Shown in pieces: positions 33,830 through 42,902 of a stretch of DNA of 64,000 nucleotides (the first letter of the stretch is position 1; each line of letters begins with the position of its first letter). Origin of the DNA: Pseudonocardiales bacterium (GTDB taxonomy: Bacteria > Actinomycetota > Actinomycetes > Mycobacteriales > Pseudonocardiaceae); assembly GCA_019243635.1 (NCBI GenBank), contig JAFAUB010000158.1:17156-81155 (forward strand), in the 5' to 3' direction. The notes beneath the pieces are model-generated. The model saw only the letters and a list, made by a program, of their open reading frames with translations. It made no database searches and was not told the origin of the DNA. Made by a program: the position numbers and the translations under genes.

Positions 33830-35964
33830 CCCACGTCGATCATGAGGAGTTCGCCCGGCGTTGGGCCGAGGCGGTCGTCGGCACGAGCTACGTGCCGATC
33901 GGACGACGGGTGCTCGCCAGGCACCTGCTGGGGCTCACCGACCGGTTGGTCGAGGCTGCGGTGGCTGTCGAGTTCGACCCGTCGGTCGGGCGCCAGGTCG
34001 GTGTCGACATGGTCGCGGCGCATTTCACCGGCACCGAGACGCTCAGGGAGACCCTTGCGCTGATCGCTGACGGGTTGCCGGGGCTGCTGGGCTCGGCTCC
34101 GCCGGGCGTCGACGCCGCCGGTCGAGTCGCTCAGCTGGTCGCCAGCATGGCCGCCGGCTACGCCGGTGCGTTGCGCGAGCGCAGTCTCGATGAGCAGGAT
34201 GCGATCTACCGAGCTGGGCTGCGGGCGCGCAGGCAGGCCGAACAGGCGCTGGCGGCCAGCGAGGCGAAGTTCCGTGCGATGTTCACCGAGGCGGCGATCG
34301 GGATCGGGATGAGTGACCTGGAGGGCAACATCACCGAGGCCAATCCGGCACTGCTGCGGATGTTCGGCTACACCCTTGAGGAGTTCACCCGGCTCAACGT
34401 CGTCCGCTCGATGATCCACCCGGAGGACGCCGCCAGCGTATGGGAGACCTACGGGGAGCTGATCCGCGGTGAGCGGGACCACTTCCGCATGGAAAAGCGG
34501 TACTACCGGGCCGATGGCGGTGAGATCTGGACTGACCTGACGGTGTCGCTGGTGCGCGAGGAGGACGGAGCGCCCGCATACCAGGTGGCACTGCTGGAGG
34601 ACATCTCCGAACGGCGTCGCCTGCAGGACAAGTTGGAGTACCAGGCCTTCCACGACCCGTTGACCGGGTTGGCCAACCGGGCGAGGGTCACCGAACGGTT
34701 GGGACAGATATTCGCCGGGCCGGCGGGGCAGCGCCGGGTGGGAGTGTGCTTCCTGGACCTGGACGGGTTCAAGGTGGTCAATGACAGCCTAGGTCACGAT
34801 GTCGGCGATCAGCTGCTGAAGACCGTGGCCTCGCGGCTGACCCGCTGCTGCGGCGCGGGGCAGCTGTTGGCCCGGATGGGTGGCGACGAGTTCGTGATCG
34901 TCGTCGAGGACACCGCCGGAGAGGCGGATGTGGCCGCACTGGCCGAGAAGGTTCTGACCGCCATGGCCGAGCCGATCCGAGTGGGCGATCACGAGCTGAA
35001 CGTGACGACGAGTATCGGGGTCGTCGAGCGACCGGTGGTCGACACCAACCCCGAGGACCTTCTTCAGGCCGCCGACATCACCATGTACCGGGCGAAAGCG
35101 GACGGTAAGGCCCGCTACGCGATGTATGACCAGAACCGTAACGAGCGCGAGGTGGCCCGTTTCACGCTGTCCGCCACGATGGTGGCCGCGGTGGAGCGCG
35201 GCGAGTTCTTCCTCGTGTACCAGCCGCTGGCCAGTCTGGCGGATCGCTCGCTGCGCGGGGTGGAGGCGCTGGTGCGGTGGCGTCATCCGACATTGGGCGT
35301 GCTCGGGCCCGACCGGTTCATCGACCTCGCCGCGGAGAGCGGGGCGATCGTGCAGCTCGGGCGTTGGGTGCTCGCCCGGGCGTGTGAGCAGGTTCGGGCC
35401 TGGCGGGAGGCCTTCGGCGATGCCGCGCCGTTCGTCAGCGTCAACCTCGCGCCCCGGCAGCTCCATGAGTCCGCCCTGGTGGCCGACGTCACGAAGGTCC
35501 TCCTCGACAACGGGCTCGACCCGTCCAGCCTGCAACTCGAGCTCACCGAGCAGGCTCTGATGGGCGATGAGACGGGCCCGCTCACGGTGCTGACGAAGCT
35601 GCACGGAATGGGCGTGCGGATCGCGCTCGACGACTTCGGCACCGGCTACTGGAACCTTCCCGACCTGCGTCGGCTGCCCTTGCACGAGCTCAAGCTGGCG
35701 GGCTCGTTCGCGCTGGGTCTGCAGTCGTCGTCCACTCTGGTGGACCAGCGGATCGTGGCGGCGCTGGTGGATATGGCGCACGCTCTGGAGCTGACGGTCA
35801 CCGCGGAGGGCATCGAGACGCCCACCCAGCTCGACCGGTTCCGCGCGGTGGGCTGCGACACCGGGCAGGGGGCGTTGTTCGGCCTCCCTGGCGGCGCTGA
35901 GCGGATCGATACTTCGCTGCGGGCCGCCTCCCCCCTCTGCGACGTCAGTGGGGAGGCGCTATAA
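33826..35964 (+). CDS. PAS-GGDEF-EAL c-di-GMP enzyme
   Basis: Dual-domain c-di-GMP turnover protein of 712 residues, without membrane spans. Residues 1-130 are an uncharacterised helical region. A PAS domain spans about 145-265 (FRAMFTEAAIGIGMSDLEGN, GEIWTDLTVSLVREEDGAP). The GGDEF domain spans about 270-425 with FHDPLTGLANRARV, DLDGFKVVNDSLGHDVGD and intact MGGDEF near 352. The EAL domain spans about 445-700 with VEALVRWRHP, SVNLAPRQL, LELTEQAL, LDDFGTGYWNL and TAEGIETPTQL. Most EAL catalytic residues are kept; the usual KID reads KLA (LKLAGSF) and QGYLF reads QGALF, so phosphodiesterase activity may be altered. Translationally coupled to the upstream methyltransferase. Confidence 0.92.
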   Translation: MTHVDHEEFARRWAEAVVGTSYVPIGRRVLARHLLGLTDRLVEAAVAVEFDPSVGRQVGVDMVAAHFTGTETLRETLALIADGLPGLLGSAPPGVDAAGRVAQLVASMAAGYAGALRERSLDEQDAIYRAGLRARRQAEQALAASEAKFRAMFTEAAIGIGMSDLEGNITEANPALLRMFGYTLEEFTRLNVVRSMIHPEDAASVWETYGELIRGERDHFRMEKRYYRADGGEIWTDLTVSLVREEDGAPAYQVALLEDISERRRLQDKLEYQAFHDPLTGLANRARVTERLGQIFAGPAGQRRVGVCFLDLDGFKVVNDSLGHDVGDQLLKTVASRLTRCCGAGQLLARMGGDEFVIVVEDTAGEADVAALAEKVLTAMAEPIRVGDHELNVTTSIGVVERPVVDTNPEDLLQAADITMYRAKADGKARYAMYDQNRNEREVARFTLSATMVAAVERGEFFLVYQPLASLADRSLRGVEALVRWRHPTLGVLGPDRFIDLAAESGAIVQLGRWVLARACEQVRAWREAFGDAAPFVSVNLAPRQLHESALVADVTKVLLDNGLDPSSLQLELTEQALMGDETGPLTVLTKLHGMGVRIALDDFGTGYWNLPDLRRLPLHELKLAGSFALGLQSSSTLVDQRIVAALVDMAHALELTVTAEGIETPTQLDRFRAVGCDTGQGALFGLPGGAERIDTSLRAASPLCDVSGEAL

Positions 35965-36185
35965 CAGCGCTCGACACCCGGCCCGGCCCGGTTCCTGGGC
36001 GAGGCCCGGCGCGGGCGCGCAACCGATCCGGCGCGTAGGCGTCTCGTTAACATGGCTACCGATGAGGCCACCGGCTGACCGGTTGCGTAGCGTTGACGAT
36101 TGTGCGCGCTGAGTGTTCACTCAGGCAGTGCATCTGGATCTCAGCGCGTCTCGACGTGCCGAACGAGGCAACAAGGGGAGGGCTC

Positions 36186-37673
36186 ATGACTCGACGGGGT
36201 GTGCTGACCGGTCTGCTGGTCGGCGGACTGGTCGCGGGGGGCTCGCTGGCCGCCATGCCGGCGAGCGCGGAACCGGCACCTGTTCCGTTGTCGCCGTCGC
36301 TGGTCAGCCGGCTGCTGTCGGCGACGTCCGGCCGGATGCCGGTGCTGGTGCATGGCGCGACGCTCGCGGACGCCGAGCGGGCGGTCACCGCCACCGGGAT
36401 GCAGCGGGTCACCACCTTCCGCGAGATCGGGGTGGTGGTCGCGCGGGGGACCAGACAACAGGTGCAAGCGGCCCGCACCCAGCCCGGCGTGACCTACCTC
36501 GAGGGTGACCAGCCGGTCGCGATGCACGCCGCTCCCGCCGCAGTGGTGACCCGGTCCACCTCGCTGGTGGCGACCCGTGGCCTGGAGGCCCGGCAGACTC
36601 TGGTCGGGGCGAACGGTGCGGCACTGGACGGTAGCGGCGTCAGCATCGCGGTGATCGACTCCGGGGTTGACCCCACGCATCCCGCCTTCGCCGGCGGCAA
36701 GGTCGTGCGCAGCCTGAAGAGCGTGTGCCTGGACGAGTCCAGCACCGACACCAGTTGCATCATGGACGTGCCTCGGGGGCTTGACAGCGACACGGTGTCC
36801 CTCGGCGGTCACGGTAGCCACGTGTCCAGCATCGCCGCCGGTCGTAACGTCACCCTGAGCGATGGCAGCACGGTGTCCGGTGCCGCGCCCGGAGCCGACA
36901 TCGTGTCGCTGTCCACGGGCACCGCCGTGGTGATCGTCAGCGCGGACGCGGCGTTGGAGTGGGTGCTGGAGCACCACGCCGCGCCGTGTGGGGAGGCGGT
37001 GCCGGTGGCGCAATGCCCGCCGATCAGGGTGGTCAACAACTCCTATGGCCCGCAGGGCGGGGGCAGGTTCGACCCGAGCTCGGCGACCGTCAAACTTCAG
37101 CGCCAGCTGGTGAAGGAGGGGGTGGTGATGGTCTGGGCCGCCGGCAATGACGGCGGTGACGGTTCGAAGAGCCTCACGAACCCGCCGGCCCAGGACCCCA
37201 CCGGTGGAGTCATCTCGGTTGCCTCCTACAACGACCAGGGCAGCGGAACCCGCAGCGGGCCGGTATCCACCTTTTCCTCGCGGGGTGTGCAGACCGACCC
37301 TTCGACCTGGCCGGACATCTCCGCGCCGGGGCAGAACATCGTCGGTGCGTGCCGCGCCTACCTGCTGATCTGCTCCACCGGGCTCAAGCCGCAGAACGGC
37401 CCCGGAATTCTCGATGTGGGTAGCTACAACACGCTCAGCGGCACGTCGATGGCCGCGCCGCAGATCAGCGGGATTGTGGCTCTGCTCTTCCAAGCCGACC
37501 CGGCCGCGACGCCCGCCGGAATCGAGCAAGCGTTGAAGTCGACCGCGTTGCGCTATTCCAACGGTGCGCCTTACCAGCGCGTGGGTGGGTACTTGACATC
37601 GTTCGACAAGGGAACCGGGCTGGTCGATGCGGTGGCCGCCGCGGAAGAACTGGGGGCCCACCATACCCACTGA
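36186..37673 (+). CDS. Secreted subtilisin-like (S8) serine protease
   Basis: Exported protease of 495 residues. The start ATG 36186 follows AAGGGGAGGG. The first ~31 residues are a signal peptide (TRRGVLTGLLVGGLVAGGSL...PASA), followed by an inhibitor-I9-like propeptide region to about residue 120. The S8 domain has the catalytic triad Asp in VIDSGVDPTHPAF, His in GGHGSHVSSIAAG and Ser in LSGTSMAAPQISG, plus the oxyanion asparagine in VVNNSYG. Inserted Cys-containing loops (SVCLDESSTDTSCIMD, PCGEAVPVAQCPP) suggest disulfides outside the cell. There is no C-terminal membrane anchor, so unlike mycosins it should be released. Stand-alone gene. Confidence 0.92.
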   Translation: MTRRGVLTGLLVGGLVAGGSLAAMPASAEPAPVPLSPSLVSRLLSATSGRMPVLVHGATLADAERAVTATGMQRVTTFREIGVVVARGTRQQVQAARTQPGVTYLEGDQPVAMHAAPAAVVTRSTSLVATRGLEARQTLVGANGAALDGSGVSIAVIDSGVDPTHPAFAGGKVVRSLKSVCLDESSTDTSCIMDVPRGLDSDTVSLGGHGSHVSSIAAGRNVTLSDGSTVSGAAPGADIVSLSTGTAVVIVSADAALEWVLEHHAAPCGEAVPVAQCPPIRVVNNSYGPQGGGRFDPSSATVKLQRQLVKEGVVMVWAAGNDGGDGSKSLTNPPAQDPTGGVISVASYNDQGSGTRSGPVSTFSSRGVQTDPSTWPDISAPGQNIVGACRAYLLICSTGLKPQNGPGILDVGSYNTLSGTSMAAPQISGIVALLFQADPAATPAGIEQALKSTALRYSNGAPYQRVGGYLTSFDKGTGLVDAVAAAEELGAHHTH

Positions 37674-37836
37674 CCGTTGCCAGGTGGTCGCCTCGGTGGT
37701 GTCTGATCTTATCCGGCGCGACACACGGTGGTCGCTGGCGTAACAGCGGCCACCCGGGCACAATGTGTGACGGTGCACCCAGGTGATCACGAAGACGTAG
37801 GGGAAGACGCTCCTCGTCGATCAGCGGAGGCACCAC

Positions 37837-38328
37837 ATGAGCAGCAGTGGGATGATCTATGTCCACTCGTCGCCGTCAGCGGTATGTCCGCACGTCGAGT
37901 GGGCGGTAGCGGGCGTGCTGAAGGCCAGAGCGGACCTCCAGTGGACGGCCCAGGTGGCGGCCCCTGGCCAGCTGCGCGCTGAATGCGGCTGGCACGGCGA
38001 GCCGGGTACTGCGGCGGCGTTGGCCGGTGCCCTGCGGGCATGGCCGATGCTGCGCTTCGAGGTCACCGAAGAACCCAGCCCTGGGCTGGATGGAGAGCGA
38101 TTCTGTTTCGTGCCCGGGCTCGGTCTGTGGCGCTCCCGCACCAGCGCCAACGGTGACATCATGGTCGGTGAGGACCAACTGAGGTCGCTGGCCACCACCG
38201 CCCGTGACGCGGAGTCCTTCGCCCACCAGCTCGACCAGCTCCTCGGCGCGACCTGGGACGACGCTCTGGAACCCTTCCGCCGCGCCGCCGACGGCGCTCC
38301 GGTGACCTGGCTGCACCGCGTGGGCTGA
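37837..38328 (+). CDS. DUF3145 protein
   Basis: Conserved actinobacterial protein of 163 residues and unknown function. Typical pieces are GMIYVHSSPSAVCPHVEWAV at the start, LRAECGWHGEPGTAA, FEVTEEPSPGLDGERF and FVPGLGLWRSRTSANGDIMV. The acidic C-terminus ends in VTWLHRVG. No membrane span or catalytic motif is evident. Single gene between the protease and the propeller/PQQ cluster; its conservation and usual vertical inheritance suggest a housekeeping role. The family name is recalled from conserved strings, not from a profile search. Confidence 0.85.
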   Translation: MSSSGMIYVHSSPSAVCPHVEWAVAGVLKARADLQWTAQVAAPGQLRAECGWHGEPGTAAALAGALRAWPMLRFEVTEEPSPGLDGERFCFVPGLGLWRSRTSANGDIMVGEDQLRSLATTARDAESFAHQLDQLLGATWDDALEPFRRAADGAPVTWLHRVG

Positions 38329-38471
38329 CGGACTCGTCGAGGGGCCACAGAGCGCCGCGAGTGCAGTGGCCTGGTCGGCCAACGCGAGGAGATGCTCCGA
38401 ACTTCCGCAGGGTATCGACTGATTACAGCCGGCGCGTCGGCCGCTGGCATGGTGAACAATGGGGAGATGCG

Positions 38472-40886
38472 ATGCAGGTGCTGACCCAGCATTACGACAG
38501 CGCGCGGACCGGGGCGAACCTTCAGGAGACGGTCCTGAGCCCGGCCACCGTCGCGCCCGACCGTTTCGGGAAGCTGTTCGAGCTCACGGTCCGGGGCCAC
38601 GTTTACGCCCAGCCGCTTTATGTTGACGGAGTCAGCTTCCCCGGCGTTGGACGGCGGAACGCGCTGTACGTCGCCACGATGCACAACCAGGTCTCCGCGT
38701 TCGACGCCGACGCCGGTGGTGACCCGCTCTGGTCGCGCTCGCTGGGCCCGTTCGTCTCGCTGCCGGACGCCAACATCGGGCCCGGCGGCTACAAGGACAT
38801 CGCGGACGCGGTGGGCATCGTCAGCACGCCCGTCGTCTCGCTGCGGCACCAGGCCATCTACGTCGTCGCCATGACCCACGAGGGCAGCCAGTACCACCAC
38901 CGGCTGCACGCCTTGGACCTGGTCACCGGCGAGGAGAAACTGGGCGGCCCGGTGAGCGTCCAGGGCAGCGTGCCCGGCACCGGCGACGGGAGCTCGAGTG
39001 GGACGGTCACGTTCACGAGCAACCTGCACAACCAGCGTCCGGCGCTGCTGCTGGCCAACGAGACCATCTATGTGGCCTTCGCTTCCTACGGTGACCGCGA
39101 TCCCTACCACGGCTGGGTCTTCGGGTTCGACGCGGAGACGCTGGCACGACGCCCGAACATCTTCATCACAACCCGGTTCGGCGGCCGGGGCGGGATCTGG
39201 ATGGCCGGTCAGGGCCCAGCGGCCGACGCGGCGGGCAGCGTCTACCTGATCACCGGCAACGGTACGTTCGCTCAGACCAACATCGCGGACAAGGTGGTGC
39301 TGGGTGAGACCGCCCTGGGCCACCCGGCGCTCGTCGACCACCAGGGGCAGCTGCTGGTGATCGGTTGGACCGGCACCGACGCGCGGCGGCACGTCAACAT
39401 CACCCAGACCGTCAACGGGAGCGGCGTCACCGGCAAGGTCACGCTGGACGAGACGAGCATCGACGGACCGGCGCTGGCATCGGGCGATGGCCGGCTGTTC
39501 CTGGCCTGGACCGGCACCGACAGCGCGCACCGCCTCAACGTCAGCTCCTCGACCGACCTGCGGAGCTTCGGCGACAAGGTGACACTGAGCGAGCAAAGCA
39601 ACCACGGACCGGCGCTGGCGTTCGGCGACGGCCGCCTCTTCGTGGCCTGGACCGGTCTGGACGGGCGGCTCAACGTCCTCTCGTCGACCGACGGCGTGAC
39701 GTTCGGGAACAAGGTATCTCTCGGACAGATCAGCGACAGCGCTCCGGGGCTGGCCTTCGACAGCGGAACGCTGTTCCTCCTGTGGAGGGGCACCGACCCC
39801 AACCACCGGCTGAACGTCCTGGAGTCGACCGACGGAGTCACGTTCGCCGGCACGGTGACACTCGGCGACACAAGCGACTTCCACCCGGCGCTCGCCCGCC
39901 ACGCCGGCGGGCTCCGGCTGACCTGGACCGGCCGCGACAACGGACAGCACCTGAACCAGCTCGCCGGAGCGTCGCCCGCCGCGCTGGGCTCCAAGGACAC
40001 CTACGGGGATAGCGCCCGCGCGGCTCCGGCGCTGGCCGTCCTCGGCACCCAGCTGTTCCTGAGCTGGACCGGGACCGACTCGGGGGCCCACCTGAACCTG
40101 GCCGTGCTGACCGATGCGCCCAGCCTCGGCGACAGCATCGTCAAGCTGGCGCCGGACCTGTCCCTGGCCGACTGGTTCAGCCCCTGGAACACCCAGATCC
40201 TCAACCAGGCCGATACGGACCTCGGCTCGGGCGGCGCGCTGGTGCTGCCCAGCACCGGTCCGATCGTGGGCGGCGGCAAGGAGGGCAAGCTCTACATCCT
40301 CGACCCGAACCACCTCGGACGCCTCTGCTCGACGTGCGGCGACCCCGCCGGTGACACCCAGGTCATCCAGTGGTTCCAGGCCACCGGGACGAGCAAGGGC
40401 AACCAGAGCCCGCCGCAGCCGGCGCCCGGCCAGGGCGGCCTGCACCACATTCACGGCTCGCCGGTCTTCTGGCGGACGCGTAACGATGGCGCCCGGATCT
40501 ACGTCTGGGGCGAGGCGGACTGGCTGCGGGCGTTCCGCTTCACCGGCCCGAAGTTCGACCCCACGCCGGTGGACATCAGCGACGTCACGACGCCGGCAGG
40601 CAGCATGCCCGGAGGAATGCTGACCCTGACCGCCAACGGCGACCAGGACGGCACCGGGATCATCTGGGCCAGCCATCCCATCAGCCTGAACGCCAACCAG
40701 GCGGTGGTCCCCGGGATGGTCCGGGCGATCGACGCCGGCAACCTGCGCCATGAGCTGTGGAACAGCACGATGCGCCCCGCCGACGACATCGGGCTGCTGG
40801 CCAAGTTCACTCCACCCATCGTGGCGAACGGGAAGGTCTACGTCGCGACCTTCTCTGACAAGATCTGCGTCTTCGGCCTGAGATGA
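38472..40886 (+). CDS. PQQ-type beta-propeller with an inserted six-repeat block
   Basis: 804 residues without a signal peptide from ATG 38472 (GGGGAG upstream). Residues 1-277 and 558-804 look like one PQQ-repeat/quinoprotein-type propeller: VLTQHYDSARTGANLQETVL, FELTVRGHVYAQPLYVDGV, LYVATMHNQVSAFDAD, later GKLYILDPNHLG and GKVYVATFSDKICVFGL. Residues about 278-557 hold six copies of a 40-50-residue unit of the form GPALAxGDGRLFLxWTGTDxxxxLN, best seen in GPALASGDGRLFLAWTGTD and GPALAFGDGRLFVAWTGLD, which resemble sialidase/BNR-like blades. A propeller inside a propeller is suggested. The last part has CSTCGDP, a possible metal or disulfide pair. It overlaps a short frame that abuts pqqC, so PQQ dependence is plausible but unproven. 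Confidence 0.7.
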   Translation: MQVLTQHYDSARTGANLQETVLSPATVAPDRFGKLFELTVRGHVYAQPLYVDGVSFPGVGRRNALYVATMHNQVSAFDADAGGDPLWSRSLGPFVSLPDANIGPGGYKDIADAVGIVSTPVVSLRHQAIYVVAMTHEGSQYHHRLHALDLVTGEEKLGGPVSVQGSVPGTGDGSSSGTVTFTSNLHNQRPALLLANETIYVAFASYGDRDPYHGWVFGFDAETLARRPNIFITTRFGGRGGIWMAGQGPAADAAGSVYLITGNGTFAQTNIADKVVLGETALGHPALVDHQGQLLVIGWTGTDARRHVNITQTVNGSGVTGKVTLDETSIDGPALASGDGRLFLAWTGTDSAHRLNVSSSTDLRSFGDKVTLSEQSNHGPALAFGDGRLFVAWTGLDGRLNVLSSTDGVTFGNKVSLGQISDSAPGLAFDSGTLFLLWRGTDPNHRLNVLESTDGVTFAGTVTLGDTSDFHPALARHAGGLRLTWTGRDNGQHLNQLAGASPAALGSKDTYGDSARAAPALAVLGTQLFLSWTGTDSGAHLNLAVLTDAPSLGDSIVKLAPDLSLADWFSPWNTQILNQADTDLGSGGALVLPSTGPIVGGGKEGKLYILDPNHLGRLCSTCGDPAGDTQVIQWFQATGTSKGNQSPPQPAPGQGGLHHIHGSPVFWRTRNDGARIYVWGEADWLRAFRFTGPKFDPTPVDISDVTTPAGSMPGGMLTLTANGDQDGTGIIWASHPISLNANQAVVPGMVRAIDAGNLRHELWNSTMRPADDIGLLAKFTPPIVANGKVYVATFSDKICVFGLR

Positions 40887-41029
40887 CGGCCAGGAGATGG
40901 ACAGCGAATGAGATGGAGCCAGTGGAGATCAACCAGAACCCGGGCCTCGACGGAGGCTTCCCGGAGCGGCACTGCCCAGCCGAACCGGGCATCGGCCTCG
41001 GCGACGACAGCATGACGTGGGAGAGATAG
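40883..41029 (+). CDS. Possible 48-residue peptide before pqqC
   Basis: A short open frame overlaps the propeller stop (ATGA) and ends TAG immediately before the pqqC ATG. Contents include MEPVEINQNPGLDGGF, ERHCPAEPG and a terminal SMTWER; third codon positions are about 83% G/C. It sits where a PqqA-like precursor might be, but it has no tyrosine, so it cannot be a normal PQQ precursor (which needs Glu and Tyr). No ribosome site precedes ATG 40883 or the inner ATG 40913, and the pqqC ribosome site (GGGAGA) lies inside its end. Expression is uncertain. Confidence 0.35.
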   Translation: MTARRWTANEMEPVEINQNPGLDGGFPERHCPAEPGIGLGDDSMTWER

Positions 41030-41719
41030 ATGACCGTAGCCGGGACCCTGAGCCGGTCCGCGTTCGAGGACCGGCTGCGCGGCGTGCTCGAGGAACGCTA
41101 CCACCACCGGCACCCGTTCCACCGGCGAATGCACGAGGGCAGCCTGGCGCGGGAGGAGCTGCAGGACTGGGTGGCCAATCGCTACCACTACCAGGCCCAG
41201 ATGCCGGTGAAAGACGCCATCATCCTGTCTCGGCTGCCGACGCGGGCGGCACGTCGCGTCTGGATCGGCCGCATAGTGGACCAGGACGGGTCCGGCGGCG
41301 ACGAGGGCGGCCTGGAGCAATGGCTGCGGCTGGCGGACGCGGTAGGACTCCGGCGGGAGGATGTCGAGAGCGGCACCCAGGTGGTGCCGGGGGTGCGCCT
41401 CGCCGTGGATGCCTACTTGCGCTTCTGCTCGGTGCGGCCGTGGCCGGAGGCGGTGGCGGCCTCGCTGACCCAGCTCTTCGTGCCCGACCTGATGCGCGTG
41501 CGGAGCGAGGCTCTGGCGCGGCACTACGGCCTGACGGCCGAGGGCCTCACGTACTTCAGCCGGCACTCGGACGTGGCGGCGCGCGAGAGCGAGCAGGCGA
41601 TCACGCTGCTCCTCACGGAGCTGCGCAGCCGCGAGGAGCAGGACCGGGCCCTTGACGCCGTGCGCTTCAAATGCGACGTGCTGAACGCGCTGCTGGACGC
41701 GGTGGAGGCGATTCGCTGA
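41030..41719 (+). CDS. pqqC: PqqC-like PQQ synthase
   Basis: Haem-oxygenase-fold oxidase; PqqC proper carries out the final ring closure and oxidation to pyrroloquinoline quinone. It has 229 residues with GGGAGA ahead of ATG 41030. Recognisable family segments are HPFHRRMHEGSLAREELQDW, VANRYHYQAQMPVKDAIILS (substrate helix), VWIGRIVDQDG, LFVPDLMRVRSEAL and the C-terminal DAVRFKCDVLNALLDAVEA. PqqB follows after 124 bases. PqqA, PqqD and PqqE are not in the window, so either they lie elsewhere or this pair works on something else. The upstream propeller looks like a quinoprotein-type partner. Family call is firm, exact product less so. Confidence 0.85.
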   Translation: MTVAGTLSRSAFEDRLRGVLEERYHHRHPFHRRMHEGSLAREELQDWVANRYHYQAQMPVKDAIILSRLPTRAARRVWIGRIVDQDGSGGDEGGLEQWLRLADAVGLRREDVESGTQVVPGVRLAVDAYLRFCSVRPWPEAVAASLTQLFVPDLMRVRSEALARHYGLTAEGLTYFSRHSDVAARESEQAITLLLTELRSREEQDRALDAVRFKCDVLNALLDAVEAIR

Positions 41720-41843
41720 CCGCTCATCCGGGCTCTTCGGCGTCGACCCTGGAGACGATCCTTGACATCGGTCGATACCGGCTGTCACCATAAGGGTTCT
41801 CTTGTTCGATTCTCGGTAACGAATTTACGGCGGTTCGGCTGCG

Positions 41844-42761
41844 ATGCTCGTCCGTATCCTGGGCTCGGCGGCCGGCGGTGGAGTACCACAATGGAACTGC
41901 GGGTGTCCGGTGTGCGCCGCCGCACGGTCGGGCTCGCGCCCGGTGAGGTGGCGACGCTCGTCCACCATCGCCGTCGGTGACGGTGACGGCGAGTGGTTTC
42001 TGGGCAATGCCGGGCCGGAGCTCGATGGTGCGCTTCGCGAGTGCGCCCCCCTATGGCCTGGGCCTGATGATTCCACGGCGCCAGTACACGGCGTTTTCCT
42101 CACTGATGCCGAACTCGACCACACGCTGGGTCTGCTGTCGCTTCGTCAGGCAGGTGAGCTGCATGTATACGGCACCTCGGCGGTGCGAACCCTGCTTTCC
42201 CAGTGCGGGCTGCTGCCGATGCTGGAAAGCTACACGGTGGTGCGTTGGCACGAAGTTCGGCCAGGAGAGCGGTTCATGCTGCACTACCGCCACGGTTCGG
42301 CCTCGTCGTTACGGTGTGAGGCATTCGATGCCACCAGCGGTCGGTTGCCCCGTTACGCCCGTGGCTGCGGTCCGACCTCCGGCGTCGTCATCGGTTACCG
42401 GATCACCGACGAGCGCACCGCCCGCTCCGCGGTGTTTCTGCCCTCAGTGGCGGCGCTTGACGAAAGCCTTCTCCAGCAGGTCAGCGGATCAGATCTGATT
42501 CTCGTGGATGGCACGTTCTGGACCGATGACGAGCTGCATCAGCACCGGCGCGGCACCGCAACAGCTCGGTCGATGGGCCACCTGCCCGTCAACGGTGCGG
42601 AGGGGAGCCTGCGGCTGCTTCGCCGGCTGACCGATACGCACATCGTGTACACCCACCTCAACAACACCAACCCGATTCTCTTCGACGACGCGCCCGAACG
42701 AGCATGCCTCGCCAACGCCGGCGCAAGCGTTGCGGAGGACGGCACCGAATACGAGCTGTAG
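41844..42761 (+). CDS. pqqB: PqqB-like metallo-beta-lactamase-fold protein
   Basis: PqqB family, 305 residues, thought to be an iron-dependent hydroxylase acting on the PQQ precursor. Seen: VRILGSAAGGGVPQWNCGCP, with the family's CxCxxC zinc knuckle (CGCPVC), SSTIAV, FLTDAELDHTLGLLSLRQA (metal-binding region DAELDH), CGPTSGVVIGYRI, DLILVDGTFW, SMGHLPVNG and IVYTHLNNTNPIL. All main PqqB boxes are present. It lies downstream of pqqC on the same strand, but with a 124-base gap that contains TTGACA at 41762-41767, so a promoter of its own is possible. Standard pqq operons run A-B-C-D-E; here the order is C then B and the others are missing. Confidence 0.87.
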   Translation: MLVRILGSAAGGGVPQWNCGCPVCAAARSGSRPVRWRRSSTIAVGDGDGEWFLGNAGPELDGALRECAPLWPGPDDSTAPVHGVFLTDAELDHTLGLLSLRQAGELHVYGTSAVRTLLSQCGLLPMLESYTVVRWHEVRPGERFMLHYRHGSASSLRCEAFDATSGRLPRYARGCGPTSGVVIGYRITDERTARSAVFLPSVAALDESLLQQVSGSDLILVDGTFWTDDELHQHRRGTATARSMGHLPVNGAEGSLRLLRRLTDTHIVYTHLNNTNPILFDDAPERACLANAGASVAEDGTEYEL

Positions 42762-42902
42762 CAGCGGTGGTGTGGTCCTGGTTGTAGCCGAGCATCGTGG
42801 CGACGACAGGAGCCGGTGCTTGGAGGACAAGCTGCCGGGTCGCCGCTGTCCGGCCACGGAGACCGGGGATCCCGGCACTGGTGACCAGCGTAGTCTGCCC
42901 TG

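Noticed and set aside
37857..40751. 964-residue open frame antisense to DUF3145 and the propeller gene
   Set aside because: No domain pattern, low-complexity composition, and it spans two clear plus-strand genes and their gap.
41762..41790. Sigma-70-type promoter for pqqB from TTGACA
   Set aside because: The -35 match is good but no -10 lies at 16-18 bases; mentioned in the gene entry only.
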